Shown: positions 1 to 9,824, counted from the stretch's first letter. The stretch: DNA of 64,000 nucleotides from Anaerolineaceae bacterium (GCA_002702065.1 NZXX01000001.1:2232001-2296000), one strand, 5' to 3'. Notes: generated by a model from the letters alone, not told the origin. Translations and numbers: made by a program.

Positions 1-436
1 CGCCAAGAATCGTAAGGCACATCACGATTATCATATCGAGGAAACGTTTGAGGCCGGCGTTGTGCTGATGGGGTCGGAGATCAAGTCGATTCGCGCCAAC
101 AAAGTCAGCTTGCGGGAAGGCTTCGTTCAGGAGCGTGATGGCGAAATGTGGCTTATGAATGTTCATATCGCTACCTATGATGAAGCAGGCATCTTCGGTC
201 ATAGTGACCCACTGCGCCCCAGAAAGCTTTTATTGCACAAGCGCCAGATCGACCAACTTTCATCGCGTACCCGTGAACGAGGCTATACGATTGTCCCGAC
301 GATGATTTACTTGTCGAAAGGACGTGCCAAAGTTGAAATCGCTATCGCACGAGGCAAGAAACAATACGACAAGCGTGAAACAATTGCCAAACGCGACGCT
401 GAGCGGCAAATTCGACGCGCCCTAAAAGAGCGTTAA
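1..436 (+). CDS. smpB: SsrA-binding protein SmpB (5' end cut off)
   Basis: Partner of tmRNA in trans-translation: it binds the tRNA-like end of tmRNA and brings it to stalled ribosomes. The frame is open from base 2, so the gene starts outside the window; about ten N-terminal residues are probably missing compared with the usual 150-160. Family signatures are visible: NRKAHHDY near the start, GSEIKSIRA, then HKRQIDQL and SKGRAKVEIAIARGKKQYDKR, and the basic C-terminal tail that enters the mRNA channel. The GTG at 62 is internal and is not the true start. An NB-ARC-type gene begins 11 bases downstream. Confidence 0.95.
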   Translation, partial: AKNRKAHHDYHIEETFEAGVVLMGSEIKSIRANKVSLREGFVQERDGEMWLMNVHIATYDEAGIFGHSDPLRPRKLLLHKRQIDQLSSRTRERGYTIVPTMIYLSKGRAKVEIAIARGKKQYDKRETIAKRDAERQIRRALKER

Positions 437-447
437 CTGTCTGAACA

Positions 448-2811
448 GTGCAAAAGCAGGCGTTTATCAGTCAAGATAGTGTGCGGGCTGCTTATGATTC
501 ACTGCTCTATGGGCATGAGGCCAACGAGAATCCACTGGAATGGCTGGTTCTGGTCGAAGAGTATCTCAAGTCCGCAGATATCCCCGCCTTTGAAAATCGC
601 CGGCGTTTTGCGCTTCAAGAAATACTGGTCGCGCTAACCCGGACAGAACTCGACACGATCCGCCAAATGTTGAGGTTTGCAACTACAGGCCAACAAGAGA
701 CGCTAGAGCAGGCGCAGGCTGCAATTAAAGCTGCCGCCAGCACAGGAAATCCCCAACTCATTGGACTGAGTCTGCTATATTACCGTTATATCCGCTCCGA
801 CTTCAATATCAGTGCAAGTGAATTCAGCACGTATAGCTTTGTGGACAATCGGACGCTGCGCCGGTATCAGGGCAGGGCGCTTGACCATATGCGAAGTATC
901 CTCATCCACGAAGAAACGCTGGCCAGACAAAAGCACCATCGCTTGCTACTGTATCGCGCCTTACCGTCGGGTCAATCACCGCCGCACATGATTGGGCGGG
1001 AAACCGCACTTAACCATGCGGAACGTATACTGCGGCTGAAGCCAACACACCTGCAAATTACCGGTCCACCCGGCATTGGTAAAACGCGCTTCATACAGGC
1101 ACTGCTTCACCGCCAAATCGATTCAGACAGCATTGATCATCTTGTCTGGATTAGCGAACCGCGTTCAACAGAGCATATTTACCAGACCCTTTACGAACAT
1201 CTGCTGGTTGACCTCAACGTTGATCTGAAGTCATATTTGTTAACACGGAGGGTTGTGGTGGTGATTGATGGGTTATCTGGTTTTAGCTCACCGGTTGAAA
1301 GCCTTGCCGCTCTGATGGCAGAACTGACTGATGCGATGGTGTATATCTCACACATTGTGTATTTACCGCTTGGCTCTGACGTGAAACATCTTGTACTTGG
1401 CGAGCTATCCAGAGATGACTTGATCTATTTTGTGAAAACAGCCCGGACTCATGAGCTGATCGACATGGATAGCTATATCGAGCATGTATGGCAATTGGCC
1501 GGTGGTAACCCGCTGGCGATTAAACTCGCTGTAAACAACTTGGGCAATCTCCCGTTACAGCATCCATTACTGGCAAGCCAGGGTAGTGTTCATGAAAGTT
1601 TCCTTCGTGTTTTTCATTCACTGTCGACAGAAGCCAAATACGGGTTAGCGGTATTGGTGTTGCAACGCTCCGGCGTGTTTCATCAGGGTCGTATCTGGCC
1701 GGTCGGTGACGGAGCCATGCTGGAGTTGGTGAGCACGGGGTTGGTCAACCATCACGTAAAAGACAATAATGACATATATGAACTGGCAAATGCGTTCCAA
1801 TTGTGGTGTCGTACTGCGTTCGAGTCTGATACGGTTCCTGAGTTAGCGGCAGTTGTCAACGAGCTTCTTGGTCACGTTGACAACCAAATTGCGGAAGATG
1901 CTTATGCCTGCATAGGCATTGTCGAAAGCGTTTTATTGCATCAATGGCCACCCATAGATAGTGAAACAGCGTTGCGATGGATAGGTCACACGGCAGAAAT
2001 TGGGCTGGAATACGGGCATTATGCCGTCTGGTCACACATATTAAGCGAACAGCCGGAATTGCCCGTGGAAATACGCCTGAGATTGGCATATTGTTGGAGA
2101 AAACTGGCCAGATGGGATGAATTTGGGCCAATCATTCAGAACATTATTGAGAACACAGGATTAGCCGGTCATTTTGACTGGCAGGGTAGGGCGCTTTATG
2201 AATTGGGCGCAGCGCTCCATCAGCAGGGTTTATTTCAACAGGCTTATAAAGCATTGCTGCGTGCCTATGAAGCAGCTGATCGGCTGAGAATTCAAGACCT
2301 GCGAGATAAGATCAACATGGAATTGGCTCGAATGTCCCTTGATGAGGGGAATACAGAGCAGGCTTGGCGGTGTATATCACTAATAGACCAATCCGATGTC
2401 GTGACATTGGCACTCAAAGCTGAGGTTGCCTTAAAAATGAGTGACATGACAACAGCATATGCATCCGTGAATGCAGCTTTGGCGTCCTGCGCCGACGAAA
2501 CGGTTCAACACGGCAGTTTGCTGGCGCTGCTGGGCCGGATTCAATTTCAGGATCAGCAGACAGAGCAAGCCGAAAGACAGCTGATAAAAGCGATCACGAT
2601 TTTAGAACGCGCCGAGAATCCACTGGTGTTAGCGCGGGCACGTTGCAATCTTGCCGTTGTGTGGATGCGTATGCAGCATGATCTACAGGAAATTATGCCA
2701 TTATTGCAGCAGGCACAGGAAGTGCAGCTTTCGCTGCGAGATCGGCACGGGCTGCTTTACACGCAGGAAAATTTAGCGAACTTGTATCGATTGATGGTTG
2801 ACGGCCAATAA
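448..2811 (+). CDS. STAND-family NTPase (NB-ARC-like) with C-terminal TPR repeats
   Basis: 787-residue predicted signalling ATPase. Walker A is GPPGIGKT at residues 206-213 and the hydrophobic Walker B strand VVVVIDG lies near 268. The GGNPLAIKL motif further on resembles the GLPL motif of NB-ARC proteins. The C-terminal third (about 560-787) is helical and repetitive with Ala/Leu spacing typical of TPRs (for example ALLGRIQFQDQQTEQAERQL). The first 180 residues are an unassigned helical region. The start is GTG; an in-frame TGA at 442 rules out a longer protein, and no clear ribosome site is visible. It follows smpB closely and may be co-transcribed. The target and output are unknown. Confidence 0.75.
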   Translation: MQKQAFISQDSVRAAYDSLLYGHEANENPLEWLVLVEEYLKSADIPAFENRRRFALQEILVALTRTELDTIRQMLRFATTGQQETLEQAQAAIKAAASTGNPQLIGLSLLYYRYIRSDFNISASEFSTYSFVDNRTLRRYQGRALDHMRSILIHEETLARQKHHRLLLYRALPSGQSPPHMIGRETALNHAERILRLKPTHLQITGPPGIGKTRFIQALLHRQIDSDSIDHLVWISEPRSTEHIYQTLYEHLLVDLNVDLKSYLLTRRVVVVIDGLSGFSSPVESLAALMAELTDAMVYISHIVYLPLGSDVKHLVLGELSRDDLIYFVKTARTHELIDMDSYIEHVWQLAGGNPLAIKLAVNNLGNLPLQHPLLASQGSVHESFLRVFHSLSTEAKYGLAVLVLQRSGVFHQGRIWPVGDGAMLELVSTGLVNHHVKDNNDIYELANAFQLWCRTAFESDTVPELAAVVNELLGHVDNQIAEDAYACIGIVESVLLHQWPPIDSETALRWIGHTAEIGLEYGHYAVWSHILSEQPELPVEIRLRLAYCWRKLARWDEFGPIIQNIIENTGLAGHFDWQGRALYELGAALHQQGLFQQAYKALLRAYEAADRLRIQDLRDKINMELARMSLDEGNTEQAWRCISLIDQSDVVTLALKAEVALKMSDMTTAYASVNAALASCADETVQHGSLLALLGRIQFQDQQTEQAERQLIKAITILERAENPLVLARARCNLAVVWMRMQHDLQEIMPLLQQAQEVQLSLRDRHGLLYTQENLANLYRLMVDGQ

Positions 2812-2825
2812 CTTCTGATTACAAT
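2798..2825 (+). promoter_or_regulatory. Promoter for tRNA-Arg
   Basis: TTGACG at 2798-2803, 16-base spacer, TACAAT at 2820-2825. It lies over the stop codon of the upstream NB-ARC gene and would start transcription only a few bases before the tRNA. Confidence 0.6.
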
Positions 2826-2834
2826 CCTTAGTAC

Positions 2835-2907
<73 letters not shown>

Positions 2908-2931
2908 TTTTTAGTTATACGATTTACTCCC

Positions 2932-2947
2932 GATAAGCGTACTTATC
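2932..2947. repeat. Inverted repeat GATAAG-CGTA-CTTATC
   Basis: Six-base arms with a 4-base centre, between tRNA-Arg and the next ATPase gene. No T-run follows, so it is a poor terminator. It could be an operator for the downstream gene, whose likely promoter is TTGTAA (2966-2971) and TAAAAT (2990-2995). Confidence 0.35.
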
Positions 2948-3031
2948 ACTAACTAAAGGCCAGAATTGTAACTAAAACCACAAATGTATTAAAATAACCA
3001 CATCGTTTACGACCTATCAGAGAGCTCATGT

Positions 3032-4174
3032 ATGGCCAAATCATCGCGCACACGCATTCAACCCCTGGATTACCGCCAGGAAGAGGTGGGGCGGATTATG
3101 GAGCGCTGGCGGGCATCAGAATCATGCTCGCTGGTCGGTGTTGGCAGCATCGGCAAATCTAACCTGATGCAGCATTTATCCAATGCCCAGGTGCAGCAAG
3201 CCTACATGAAAGAAACAAATATCGAGCAATTTCGCGCGATTATCATTGACCCGAGTATGCTTGGCCCTATACCCCGTAATCATGATGATGCCGAACAGAT
3301 CGGGTCGTGGGTTGGCTATGAGCTGATGATGCACCGTCTGTTTCTGGCGTTTTATCAATCAGATGCCCTGTCTGAAAAGGAAATGGCACGTTTTGCGGAG
3401 GTTTATGAGACCCTGCAGGACGGCTCAAACCCGCTGTATGCCTACATGGGTTTGCGTTATTTCGAACTTGGTTTGGATATTCTGATGAATAAAGGTATCC
3501 AGATCGTGTTTATGTTCGATGAATTTGAGGAGATGCTTCGGAATTTGCCAATCAAGTTTTTCCTGACCTTACGAGGACTTCGTGATGCAAATAAACGGCA
3601 GCTTTCGTATTTGACGTTTACCAGAACGCCTTTGGCATCCGTTATTGAGAAAGAGAACATTGACGCCCTTCAAATTGAAGAGTTTATAGAGTTGTTTACG
3701 GATAACGTGTTTTTTATCGGGCCCTATAATGCGCGCGATGCTCAGCGTATGTTTGATGATCTCTGCCGGCGTAATCATAAGTCTTATGATGAGTACGTGA
3801 AAGATTTTCTGGTGTGGTCCACGGGTGGTTTCGCCGGTTTACTTCGTGCTTCATTTCGTATGCTGGATATGATGTCAGAGTTAAATCTGTCGTCTGTAAT
3901 GACGAATGGTCCGGCATTGGCGAAGGAATTATCGAAAAAGCAGTCTGTTCAAACCGAATGTAAAACCATATGGCTTAGTCTGTCTGATTCAGAGCAGTAT
4001 GTTGTGCGTGCTGCAGCTGGGCTGGTTAATTTTCATCGGGATACGAGGAATGATCAGGCTGTGGAATATTTAGTTCGTAAACAATTGCTTCGAAGTGATA
4101 ATGGTAAGCTTTCTATTCAGCCTCCCCTGTTTCATTATTATGTTCTTCATCATCTTGGATCTGTTAGTGGTTAA
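3032..4174 (+). CDS. STAND/AAA-type ATP-binding protein
   Basis: 380-residue P-loop ATPase. Walker A is GVGSIGKS at residues 36-43, and Walker B is the strand IVFMF followed by D163-E164. The C-terminal 70 residues look like a winged helix (SDSEQYVVRAAAGL, then VEYLVRKQLLRSDNGKLSIQ), an arrangement also seen in archaeal-type STAND ATPases. GAGAG precedes the ATG. The gene is more AT-rich than its neighbours and sits directly downstream of a tRNA, which would fit horizontal acquisition, though I found no att-like repeat. The function is unknown; signalling or defence roles are possible for this class but not shown here. Confidence 0.65.
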   Translation: MAKSSRTRIQPLDYRQEEVGRIMERWRASESCSLVGVGSIGKSNLMQHLSNAQVQQAYMKETNIEQFRAIIIDPSMLGPIPRNHDDAEQIGSWVGYELMMHRLFLAFYQSDALSEKEMARFAEVYETLQDGSNPLYAYMGLRYFELGLDILMNKGIQIVFMFDEFEEMLRNLPIKFFLTLRGLRDANKRQLSYLTFTRTPLASVIEKENIDALQIEEFIELFTDNVFFIGPYNARDAQRMFDDLCRRNHKSYDEYVKDFLVWSTGGFAGLLRASFRMLDMMSELNLSSVMTNGPALAKELSKKQSVQTECKTIWLSLSDSEQYVVRAAAGLVNFHRDTRNDQAVEYLVRKQLLRSDNGKLSIQPPLFHYYVLHHLGSVSG

Positions 4175-4193
4175 TGACTACGCGAAATAATAA

Positions 4194-4808
4194 ATGACTG
4201 GTTATCTAATCCCTACAAACGCCTGCACCGTCAAATATGAGATCGCAAAATCAAGGTTTATTGCAACCTTACTCTATGTCGAGTCGGTAGATGATGTACA
4301 GCGTGAACTGGCGCGTATTCGTGCTGAGATGAGCACGGCATCGCATCATGTCTATGCGTTTCGTATTGGCTATGACACAGTTACAGAAGGTATGAGCGAT
4401 GATGGAGAGCCTTCGGGAACAGCCGGACCACCTGTCCTTGCCATCCTCCGAGGCAGCAAATTAGGCGACACCCTGATCATTGTGACACGCTACTTTGGCG
4501 GTACTAAGCTAGGAACCGGCGGCCTCGTTCGTGCCTATAGCGAAGCAGCCCGTCAGGCGCTGGCAGCCGCTAAAACGACGGAAAAGATCGAGAAAACCCA
4601 GTTAGAAATGGTGTTTTCTTACTCACTATACGAAAGAATCAAACGATTAATTGCTGAACATACGGGTGAAATTGATGATGAACAGTTCACCGAACAGGTC
4701 CGCGTAACAGCGACTTTCCCGACTGCACGGCTGGCTGAGTTTCAGGATGACTTACAAGAGCTCACTGCGGGCCAGGTGACACCCAACATATTGGGAGATA
4801 GCACATAA
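4194..4808 (+). CDS. yigZ: YigZ/IMPACT family protein (UPF0029)
   Basis: 204 residues, the usual length. The N-terminal IMPACT domain shows SRFIATLLYV, the ASHHVYAFRIG segment, DDGEPSGTAGPP and the diagnostic VTRYFGGTKLGTGGLVRAY block. A smaller C-terminal DUF1949-like domain (about 130-200) follows. The biochemical role of bacterial YigZ is not settled; the eukaryotic relative IMPACT regulates Gcn2. It converges with the LCP gene on the other strand, 22 bases away. Confidence 0.92.
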   Translation: MTGYLIPTNACTVKYEIAKSRFIATLLYVESVDDVQRELARIRAEMSTASHHVYAFRIGYDTVTEGMSDDGEPSGTAGPPVLAILRGSKLGDTLIIVTRYFGGTKLGTGGLVRAYSEAARQALAAAKTTEKIEKTQLEMVFSYSLYERIKRLIAEHTGEIDDEQFTEQVRVTATFPTARLAEFQDDLQELTAGQVTPNILGDST

Positions 4809-4830
4809 TTTCTACGTAATTCCCCTACCC

Positions 4831-6090
4831 CTACCCTGCCGGCGGCAGTACGTCACGCGTACAAGCATAATAATTGGCACCCAGGATAACCTCATAGTCA
4901 GCGATTCGGTCTGGATCTGGCAGAACTTCAATCGCCTGCGCAGGCACATGAAAAATGGCCCGCAATGCTTCAAGATCGCTCCCTTTCACACGCCCCGTAT
5001 GATCCACAATACTCGTATATTGCTTAAAAATGCGGCTGACATCCGGGTCAACGGATACGTTGTACCCCTCCCATGCCAGCCTCTCTGCCGCAACCTGCGC
5101 CAAATCTGTTCTGCCGGTAGCGTTGACGATCTGGACAGAGGTCATCGTTTTACCAGCCTGTGACGCAACCGGCGGAGCCATGTAATCTCTAATCAGCCTT
5201 ACGAGTGCCTCGCGCTGTGGGATAAGCACCGAAGCACCGTCAGGCGCCCGCCAGTGCTTCACTTCCCGGTCCATTTTGAAGGTGAAAGTTGAAAACTGGC
5301 TGGTATCAAGGCGCACTGCAAAAGGTATCAGTGTGAGGGCATCTTCCAGCGTAATATCTGTCTCAACAAGCTCAACGGCTTGCGGCCATATATCGACTGC
5401 CTGATCATAAACGCCAAGCTTAAGCAGTTCACGCCAGAGTGCCCGGATAAGTTGCTGCTGTCGATGTCCGCGGTCAAAGTCACTACTGGTACGCCGGCTG
5501 CGTGCGTACCACAAGGCAAGGTTGCCATCCATTCGATGCACACCAACGGGCAATGTAAACATTTCCCAGTTATCTTCGTCCGTTGGGTCAAGGTCCGGTT
5601 CACGCAGACGCCAGTCTTCTATCGCACAGTCGACAGCGATATCTACCCCACCAACAGAGTCGATAATCTGCCGAAAGTCGTTAAAGTCCACCCGAGCATA
5701 AAAATCAATTTCTAATCCCAGATTGTAGTGGATGGTTTCAATCAGCAGGTCCGGCCCAAAACCGGCTTCGATCATCTCGCCGTGCGCATAAGCAGTGTTA
5801 ATGCGCTGTTGTTCCCACTCCGGGATATATACATACAGGTCCCTCGGCACAGAGAGCATTGAAACAGTGCCATGCGTATGATTAAGCGAAACAATCAAAA
5901 TAACATCTGTACGGCCCGAATTAGCCGAATTGGTGGTATCGCTGCCAAGCAGTAGAAAATGCGTGATATCTGATGTATCAACAATGGGCATCGGTTCAGG
6001 AATCTCACCTACCCCATCATCTTGTTGAGCGATAACCCTTGAGACGCTGCCGAGGAGAAGTAGAAATAATACTATGCGTGCGGCCATCAT
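4831..6090 (-). CDS. LytR-CpsA-Psr (LCP) family cell-wall glycopolymer ligase
   Basis: Secreted or membrane-tethered enzyme that, in this family, transfers undecaprenyl-phosphate-linked glycopolymers to peptidoglycan. I take the ATG at 6090, because it gives a signal sequence (MMAARIVLFLLLLG) followed by AQ; the longer frame to 6165 adds a charged, unlikely leader. LCP motifs are present: LLLGSDTT with D51, GRTDVILI (R60, D62), SVPRDLYV with R83, RINTAYAHG with R96, and later YARSRRTSSDFDRGHRQQ. A LytR_C-like domain (VQIVNATGR onward) forms the C-terminus. It is the last gene of a minus-strand series after a TPR protein. Confidence 0.9.
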   Translation of the reverse strand: MMAARIVLFLLLLGSVSRVIAQQDDGVGEIPEPMPIVDTSDITHFLLLGSDTTNSANSGRTDVILIVSLNHTHGTVSMLSVPRDLYVYIPEWEQQRINTAYAHGEMIEAGFGPDLLIETIHYNLGLEIDFYARVDFNDFRQIIDSVGGVDIAVDCAIEDWRLREPDLDPTDEDNWEMFTLPVGVHRMDGNLALWYARSRRTSSDFDRGHRQQQLIRALWRELLKLGVYDQAVDIWPQAVELVETDITLEDALTLIPFAVRLDTSQFSTFTFKMDREVKHWRAPDGASVLIPQREALVRLIRDYMAPPVASQAGKTMTSVQIVNATGRTDLAQVAAERLAWEGYNVSVDPDVSRIFKQYTSIVDHTGRVKGSDLEALRAIFHVPAQAIEVLPDPDRIADYEVILGANYYACTRDVLPPAG

Positions 6091-6179
6091 GAACCTGTTA
6101 TAGAAGCGCACGCACAGTATAAACCCACTCCACCGTGATGCCGGATCACAAAGGCCATTCGTCATGGAGTCGCAGGTTG

Positions 6180-8189
6180 TTATTGGTTTAACAGGCGACC
6201 AATGTATTGGCGCACTTGTATGAGTACAGGGTGGCGTGGCGCAATCGCTTCTGCACGGGCCAGATACGCTCTCGCTGCCGCTTCCTGCTCGTCCTCGAAA
6301 AGATATTGACCGGCCAGTGCCAGCAGCGGCACATGATTAGGATTGTGCGTAATGCCTTCATTCAAATAGCGAAATGCGAGATCACGTTCGCCAGACTCCC
6401 ATAGCACCTGCCCTAACAAGGCCAGCAGATCCGCATCATGCGGCGAATGTTTATATCCGTCCAGCAGCGTCTCCAATGCGGAAGCAGGCTCTTCCCATCC
6501 CAGGTACGCTCTGGCAAGCAGCACATGGATTTCCTCATAACCGGGTGTGCGCTCAAGGACCGACTCCAAGAATTCGACATCCTCGGACTGAATCATATTC
6601 CCAGCCCCCAGAATATCCGTGATCTCACCAATTTTCATATCAAATTCCGGATATTCGGCCATCAATGTTAAGCGCTCAATGTCCGAAATAAGGGCATCTT
6701 CCTGCGTGAGACTGCGCGCCCTTTCCAGTACAGCCAGGGCAACCTGCTCATTCTCATCAAAAATTTGAAGGACAGCCAGGTCGAGAAGCAAATCCACACG
6801 GTCCGGATAGTCCGCAATTGCACGCTCCAGCGCATCAATCGCCGGTGTAAGACCGTCCAGGCTTTCCATATCGTCAACGATCACACGCAGATATTCACTG
6901 GACTCATCCAGCCTGACCAACCGGGCAAACTTCTCCCAAAACGCTTCATGGGTTTCTCCCAATTCCATGAACTGCGTCAGTTGCTGGCTCAACAATACAA
7001 CGCTGTCTGGCTCTAACGTTAAAGCCGCTTCATAGGCTGCCACAGCTTCTTGCAGCAGTTCCTCTTGTGGGTCGTCTGTCGGGTCCGTCAGAATGAGTGC
7101 CTCAGCTTGCAGGCCACTATATTCCATCGCCACCAGCAATTCTGCGTACCGGCGGTATAAAGCGGCATCTACCTGGCCAGTCTCAATCGCTCGCTGCATC
7201 GTATCGACTGCTTCCGGTATCATTCCACCACGTCGATAAAGCTCCGCAGCAGCCAGATAAGTGATCGCTGATGCCTGGTCAGCTTCAATTTCACTTTCCA
7301 GCAGCTGATAAGCATCCTGGGCAAGTTCCTGATCGTAAAACGCCCCTGCAAGTATGACCGGAAGGACCTGATTGCCATTAAAAGCCTCAACAGCTTCCTC
7401 AGCCTGCGGAACAAAATCCTCCACGTCATCTTCAGAAAACCTGATGGAGCGCGCCAGTGCATTGGCGGCCAGCCACGCGCCAAAGTTACCTATGGCTTGA
7501 CAGGTTTCAATCAAGCGCTCGTAATGTTCGCTATGCGCCAGCCCATCCTGTTGTTGCCATAAAGCAAGATACTGCTGCAATTCCCACCGAAACACTTCAG
7601 CGAGTGCCGCGTGCAGTTTTCTATCCTCAAGCATTTCAAATTCCGCCACTGGCGCTATTAGCCGCTTTTCAGTGGCATCCACTTTTGAGGCAACATCGTC
7701 GGCAATTTGTGGCAGCTTGTTCACCAATTCTGACAATGAGCCAGCTTCGTAGACCAATGTCTCTACTTCAGCATCATTATCATCTGCCGTCAGTGCATCA
7801 TTTTCGATGGATAGGGTTAACGACCAGCCATCAAGCGAACCCCAGATCGCTACATTTTCATCCAGCTCATCAAGCTGCCAGTCGTCTACATCAAACTGGG
7901 AATCAGCGATTGTCCATTCAAAAGCCGCCGGGTCGCCCTCAACCTGAGCAAGCAGGTAATAAACCCGTACACCCTGGTAACGCTGCAACAGATAACCAAG
8001 CGATAACAGAATACCCGTAGCAACTTCAGGGTCTGATGCACTTATAATGGGCCACATGCCGATCCGAACCGGCATTATTTCCGTCTGAAGTGAATGTCTT
8101 ACTGTGCCCGCCGTGCCAAAAATTGCGGTCGGCACCGCTGTCCCAGAGTCGCGCCCATACATCATCAAACGGGCAGCCAATTCAGTCAT
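6180..8189 (-). CDS. Tetratricopeptide-repeat protein
   Basis: 669 residues from the ATG at 8189, which is preceded by GGAGG; the longer frame to 8234 would begin inside a terminator hairpin. The N-terminal 170 residues form an unassigned alpha/beta region without a signal peptide. From about residue 180 the protein is built of helical repeats with TPR spacing (AAELYRRGGMIPEAVDTMQRAIETG, in parts; ALLGQVLWESGERDLAF; LLALAGQYLF). It is very acidic. It is probably a cytoplasmic scaffold. It lies between an SH3 surface protein and an LCP ligase, which suggests but does not prove an envelope role. Confidence 0.75.
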   Translation of the reverse strand: MTELAARLMMYGRDSGTAVPTAIFGTAGTVRHSLQTEIMPVRIGMWPIISASDPEVATGILLSLGYLLQRYQGVRVYYLLAQVEGDPAAFEWTIADSQFDVDDWQLDELDENVAIWGSLDGWSLTLSIENDALTADDNDAEVETLVYEAGSLSELVNKLPQIADDVASKVDATEKRLIAPVAEFEMLEDRKLHAALAEVFRWELQQYLALWQQQDGLAHSEHYERLIETCQAIGNFGAWLAANALARSIRFSEDDVEDFVPQAEEAVEAFNGNQVLPVILAGAFYDQELAQDAYQLLESEIEADQASAITYLAAAELYRRGGMIPEAVDTMQRAIETGQVDAALYRRYAELLVAMEYSGLQAEALILTDPTDDPQEELLQEAVAAYEAALTLEPDSVVLLSQQLTQFMELGETHEAFWEKFARLVRLDESSEYLRVIVDDMESLDGLTPAIDALERAIADYPDRVDLLLDLAVLQIFDENEQVALAVLERARSLTQEDALISDIERLTLMAEYPEFDMKIGEITDILGAGNMIQSEDVEFLESVLERTPGYEEIHVLLARAYLGWEEPASALETLLDGYKHSPHDADLLALLGQVLWESGERDLAFRYLNEGITHNPNHVPLLALAGQYLFEDEQEAAARAYLARAEAIAPRHPVLIQVRQYIGRLLNQ

Positions 8190-8196
8190 CGTTCCT

Positions 8197-8232
8197 CCAA
8201 AAATAAGCGCCCTATCAACCGTGACAGGGCGC
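8197..8232 (-). terminator. Intrinsic terminator after the SH3-domain gene
   Basis: On the minus strand an 11-base arm GCGCCCTGTCA pairs with TGATAGGGCGC (one mismatch) around a CGGT loop and is followed by TTATTTTT. It ends just before the GGAGG of the next gene, so it could also act as an attenuator between the two genes. Confidence 0.8.
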
Positions 8233-8257
8233 ATCTATTCATCAACTGTGTAGATAC

Positions 8258-9760
8258 CTAGCCAACAATAGGCAGCAGGCTCAAATCGCCACGCAGAATG
8301 ACCTGTGACGCAAGCAGCCACCCAAAGCCAGATGGCGTATTAACCTGTACCCACGTTCCATCAGCAGTACGGGCGACAATCGGCAGTTCCGCCGGGTTGA
8401 TAGTGCCTACAGCGCCAAAGTTGGTTCCGGGTGCGGCATACAACGTCAGCGGGGCCGAAACAACAGCCAGAGGTTGTGAAAGCTGCCCGACTACGATATC
8501 CGTGTTAATCACGGGCACATTTTCATAAACACCGCGGAAAATCACAAATTCGTTATTGAGCCACCCACGTCCAAAGCTGCCCTGAACCAGATACCATACC
8601 TGATCTTTGGCAACACCAAGTACCGGCAGTTCGGTACCACCACCGAGTGTGGCGACGGTCGAATACTGCGCACCAGGGCCGCTGCGAACATTGAGGTAGC
8701 CGGTATTGATAATGACTCGTGGAACACTCAGGCCCATCGACGGAACAGGTGCCACACCGCCACCACCGCTGCCGGGATCCGCTACCGGGATTGTATTGGG
8801 ATCAAGCTGTAAACCATCTGTAGGTGTTCCCTGACGTACTTGCGCAGAGTCAAACGGAATCCAGCCGCGCTCACCGCCGCCCAATTCAATCTGGATAAAT
8901 CGACCATCTTTGCTGATATCAACCAGAAAACCTTCCGTGCCCCGCGTAATAATCGGCAGCGTCGAGCTTCCGGTGCCGGGCCCATCACCCATACCGATGG
9001 TATCCGCATTGACGACCATCACCGTACGGAATGCGCCGGAGAGCCGGATCTGAAGCTTAGGCGTATCCAGCCAGCCAGTCCCAAACTGAGGCGTTACCAC
9101 CGCCAGCCACTCAATATTGCCTGAATCGCGTCCACGATTGACAATGGGATAGTCTGTGCCTTCGTCACTGAACAGCGTGCCCAGTGATGGGGATGAGTCG
9201 CCTGGCGCAGTGCGCTGTTCGACAGCCGGCACCGCCAGTGCTGCGCGGAAGCGTTCGTTAGCCGCGACGACAATCGGGTTACCGTTTGCATCAGTCCCTG
9301 CAACAAATGTACCACCCACAGTGTTCGCCGCGGCTGGCGCGCCACCGCCACCCCCCTGCCCGGTAGTCACAAGTCCAACTGCCGCCGGACCAGCTGCGAT
9401 AGGCAGTGTAGCGATAATATTGGTGGTATCAATGACGGGGATATTTGAAAAACTTCCTCGTGGAATAACAAATTCCGAATTGACCCACCCGACACCAACG
9501 ACGGTGGATACCTGATACCAGACACCATCTCCGGCAACCCCGAGAACCGGTAATTGTGTCCCACCCACAACCGTCAAAAGAACTTCATACTTTACGGCAG
9601 GGCCTGTGCGAATATTCAAAAAGCTCGTATTCACCACCATAATGGGGGTGCTGAACTGCACCTGTTGTTCTGCATCAGACGCTGTCGCTACCCCAGTGCT
9701 AAATATGAGTACAAATGCCAGTAAGATTGCTGAAAAGATGGCCTTGGATGCGAGTTTCAT
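8258..9760 (-). CDS. Secreted protein with about five bacterial SH3 domains
   Basis: 500 residues from the ATG at 9760, preceded by GGAGAG; the promoter at 9825-9853 lies inside the longer frame and excludes it. Signal peptide about residues 1-28 (hydrophobic stretch, then ATASD). Five SH3b-like units can be read: the first (FLNIRTGPAVKYEV...GWVNSEF) and fourth (YLNVRSGPGAQYST...GWLNNEF) are close copies, and the second, third and fifth are more diverged but keep the GW turn. A Gly/Pro-rich linker separates units. Such domains usually bind peptidoglycan or other wall polymers. No catalytic domain is present. Confidence 0.85.
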   Translation of the reverse strand: MKLASKAIFSAILLAFVLIFSTGVATASDAEQQVQFSTPIMVVNTSFLNIRTGPAVKYEVLLTVVGGTQLPVLGVAGDGVWYQVSTVVGVGWVNSEFVIPRGSFSNIPVIDTTNIIATLPIAAGPAAVGLVTTGQGGGGGAPAAANTVGGTFVAGTDANGNPIVVAANERFRAALAVPAVEQRTAPGDSSPSLGTLFSDEGTDYPIVNRGRDSGNIEWLAVVTPQFGTGWLDTPKLQIRLSGAFRTVMVVNADTIGMGDGPGTGSSTLPIITRGTEGFLVDISKDGRFIQIELGGGERGWIPFDSAQVRQGTPTDGLQLDPNTIPVADPGSGGGGVAPVPSMGLSVPRVIINTGYLNVRSGPGAQYSTVATLGGGTELPVLGVAKDQVWYLVQGSFGRGWLNNEFVIFRGVYENVPVINTDIVVGQLSQPLAVVSAPLTLYAAPGTNFGAVGTINPAELPIVARTADGTWVQVNTPSGFGWLLASQVILRGDLSLLPIVG

Positions 9761-9824
9761 CGCCTCTCTCCTGTCGATAGCCCATTCCCTGAACAGAACA
9801 ATTAGGCAAGCCAATATTACAGCA

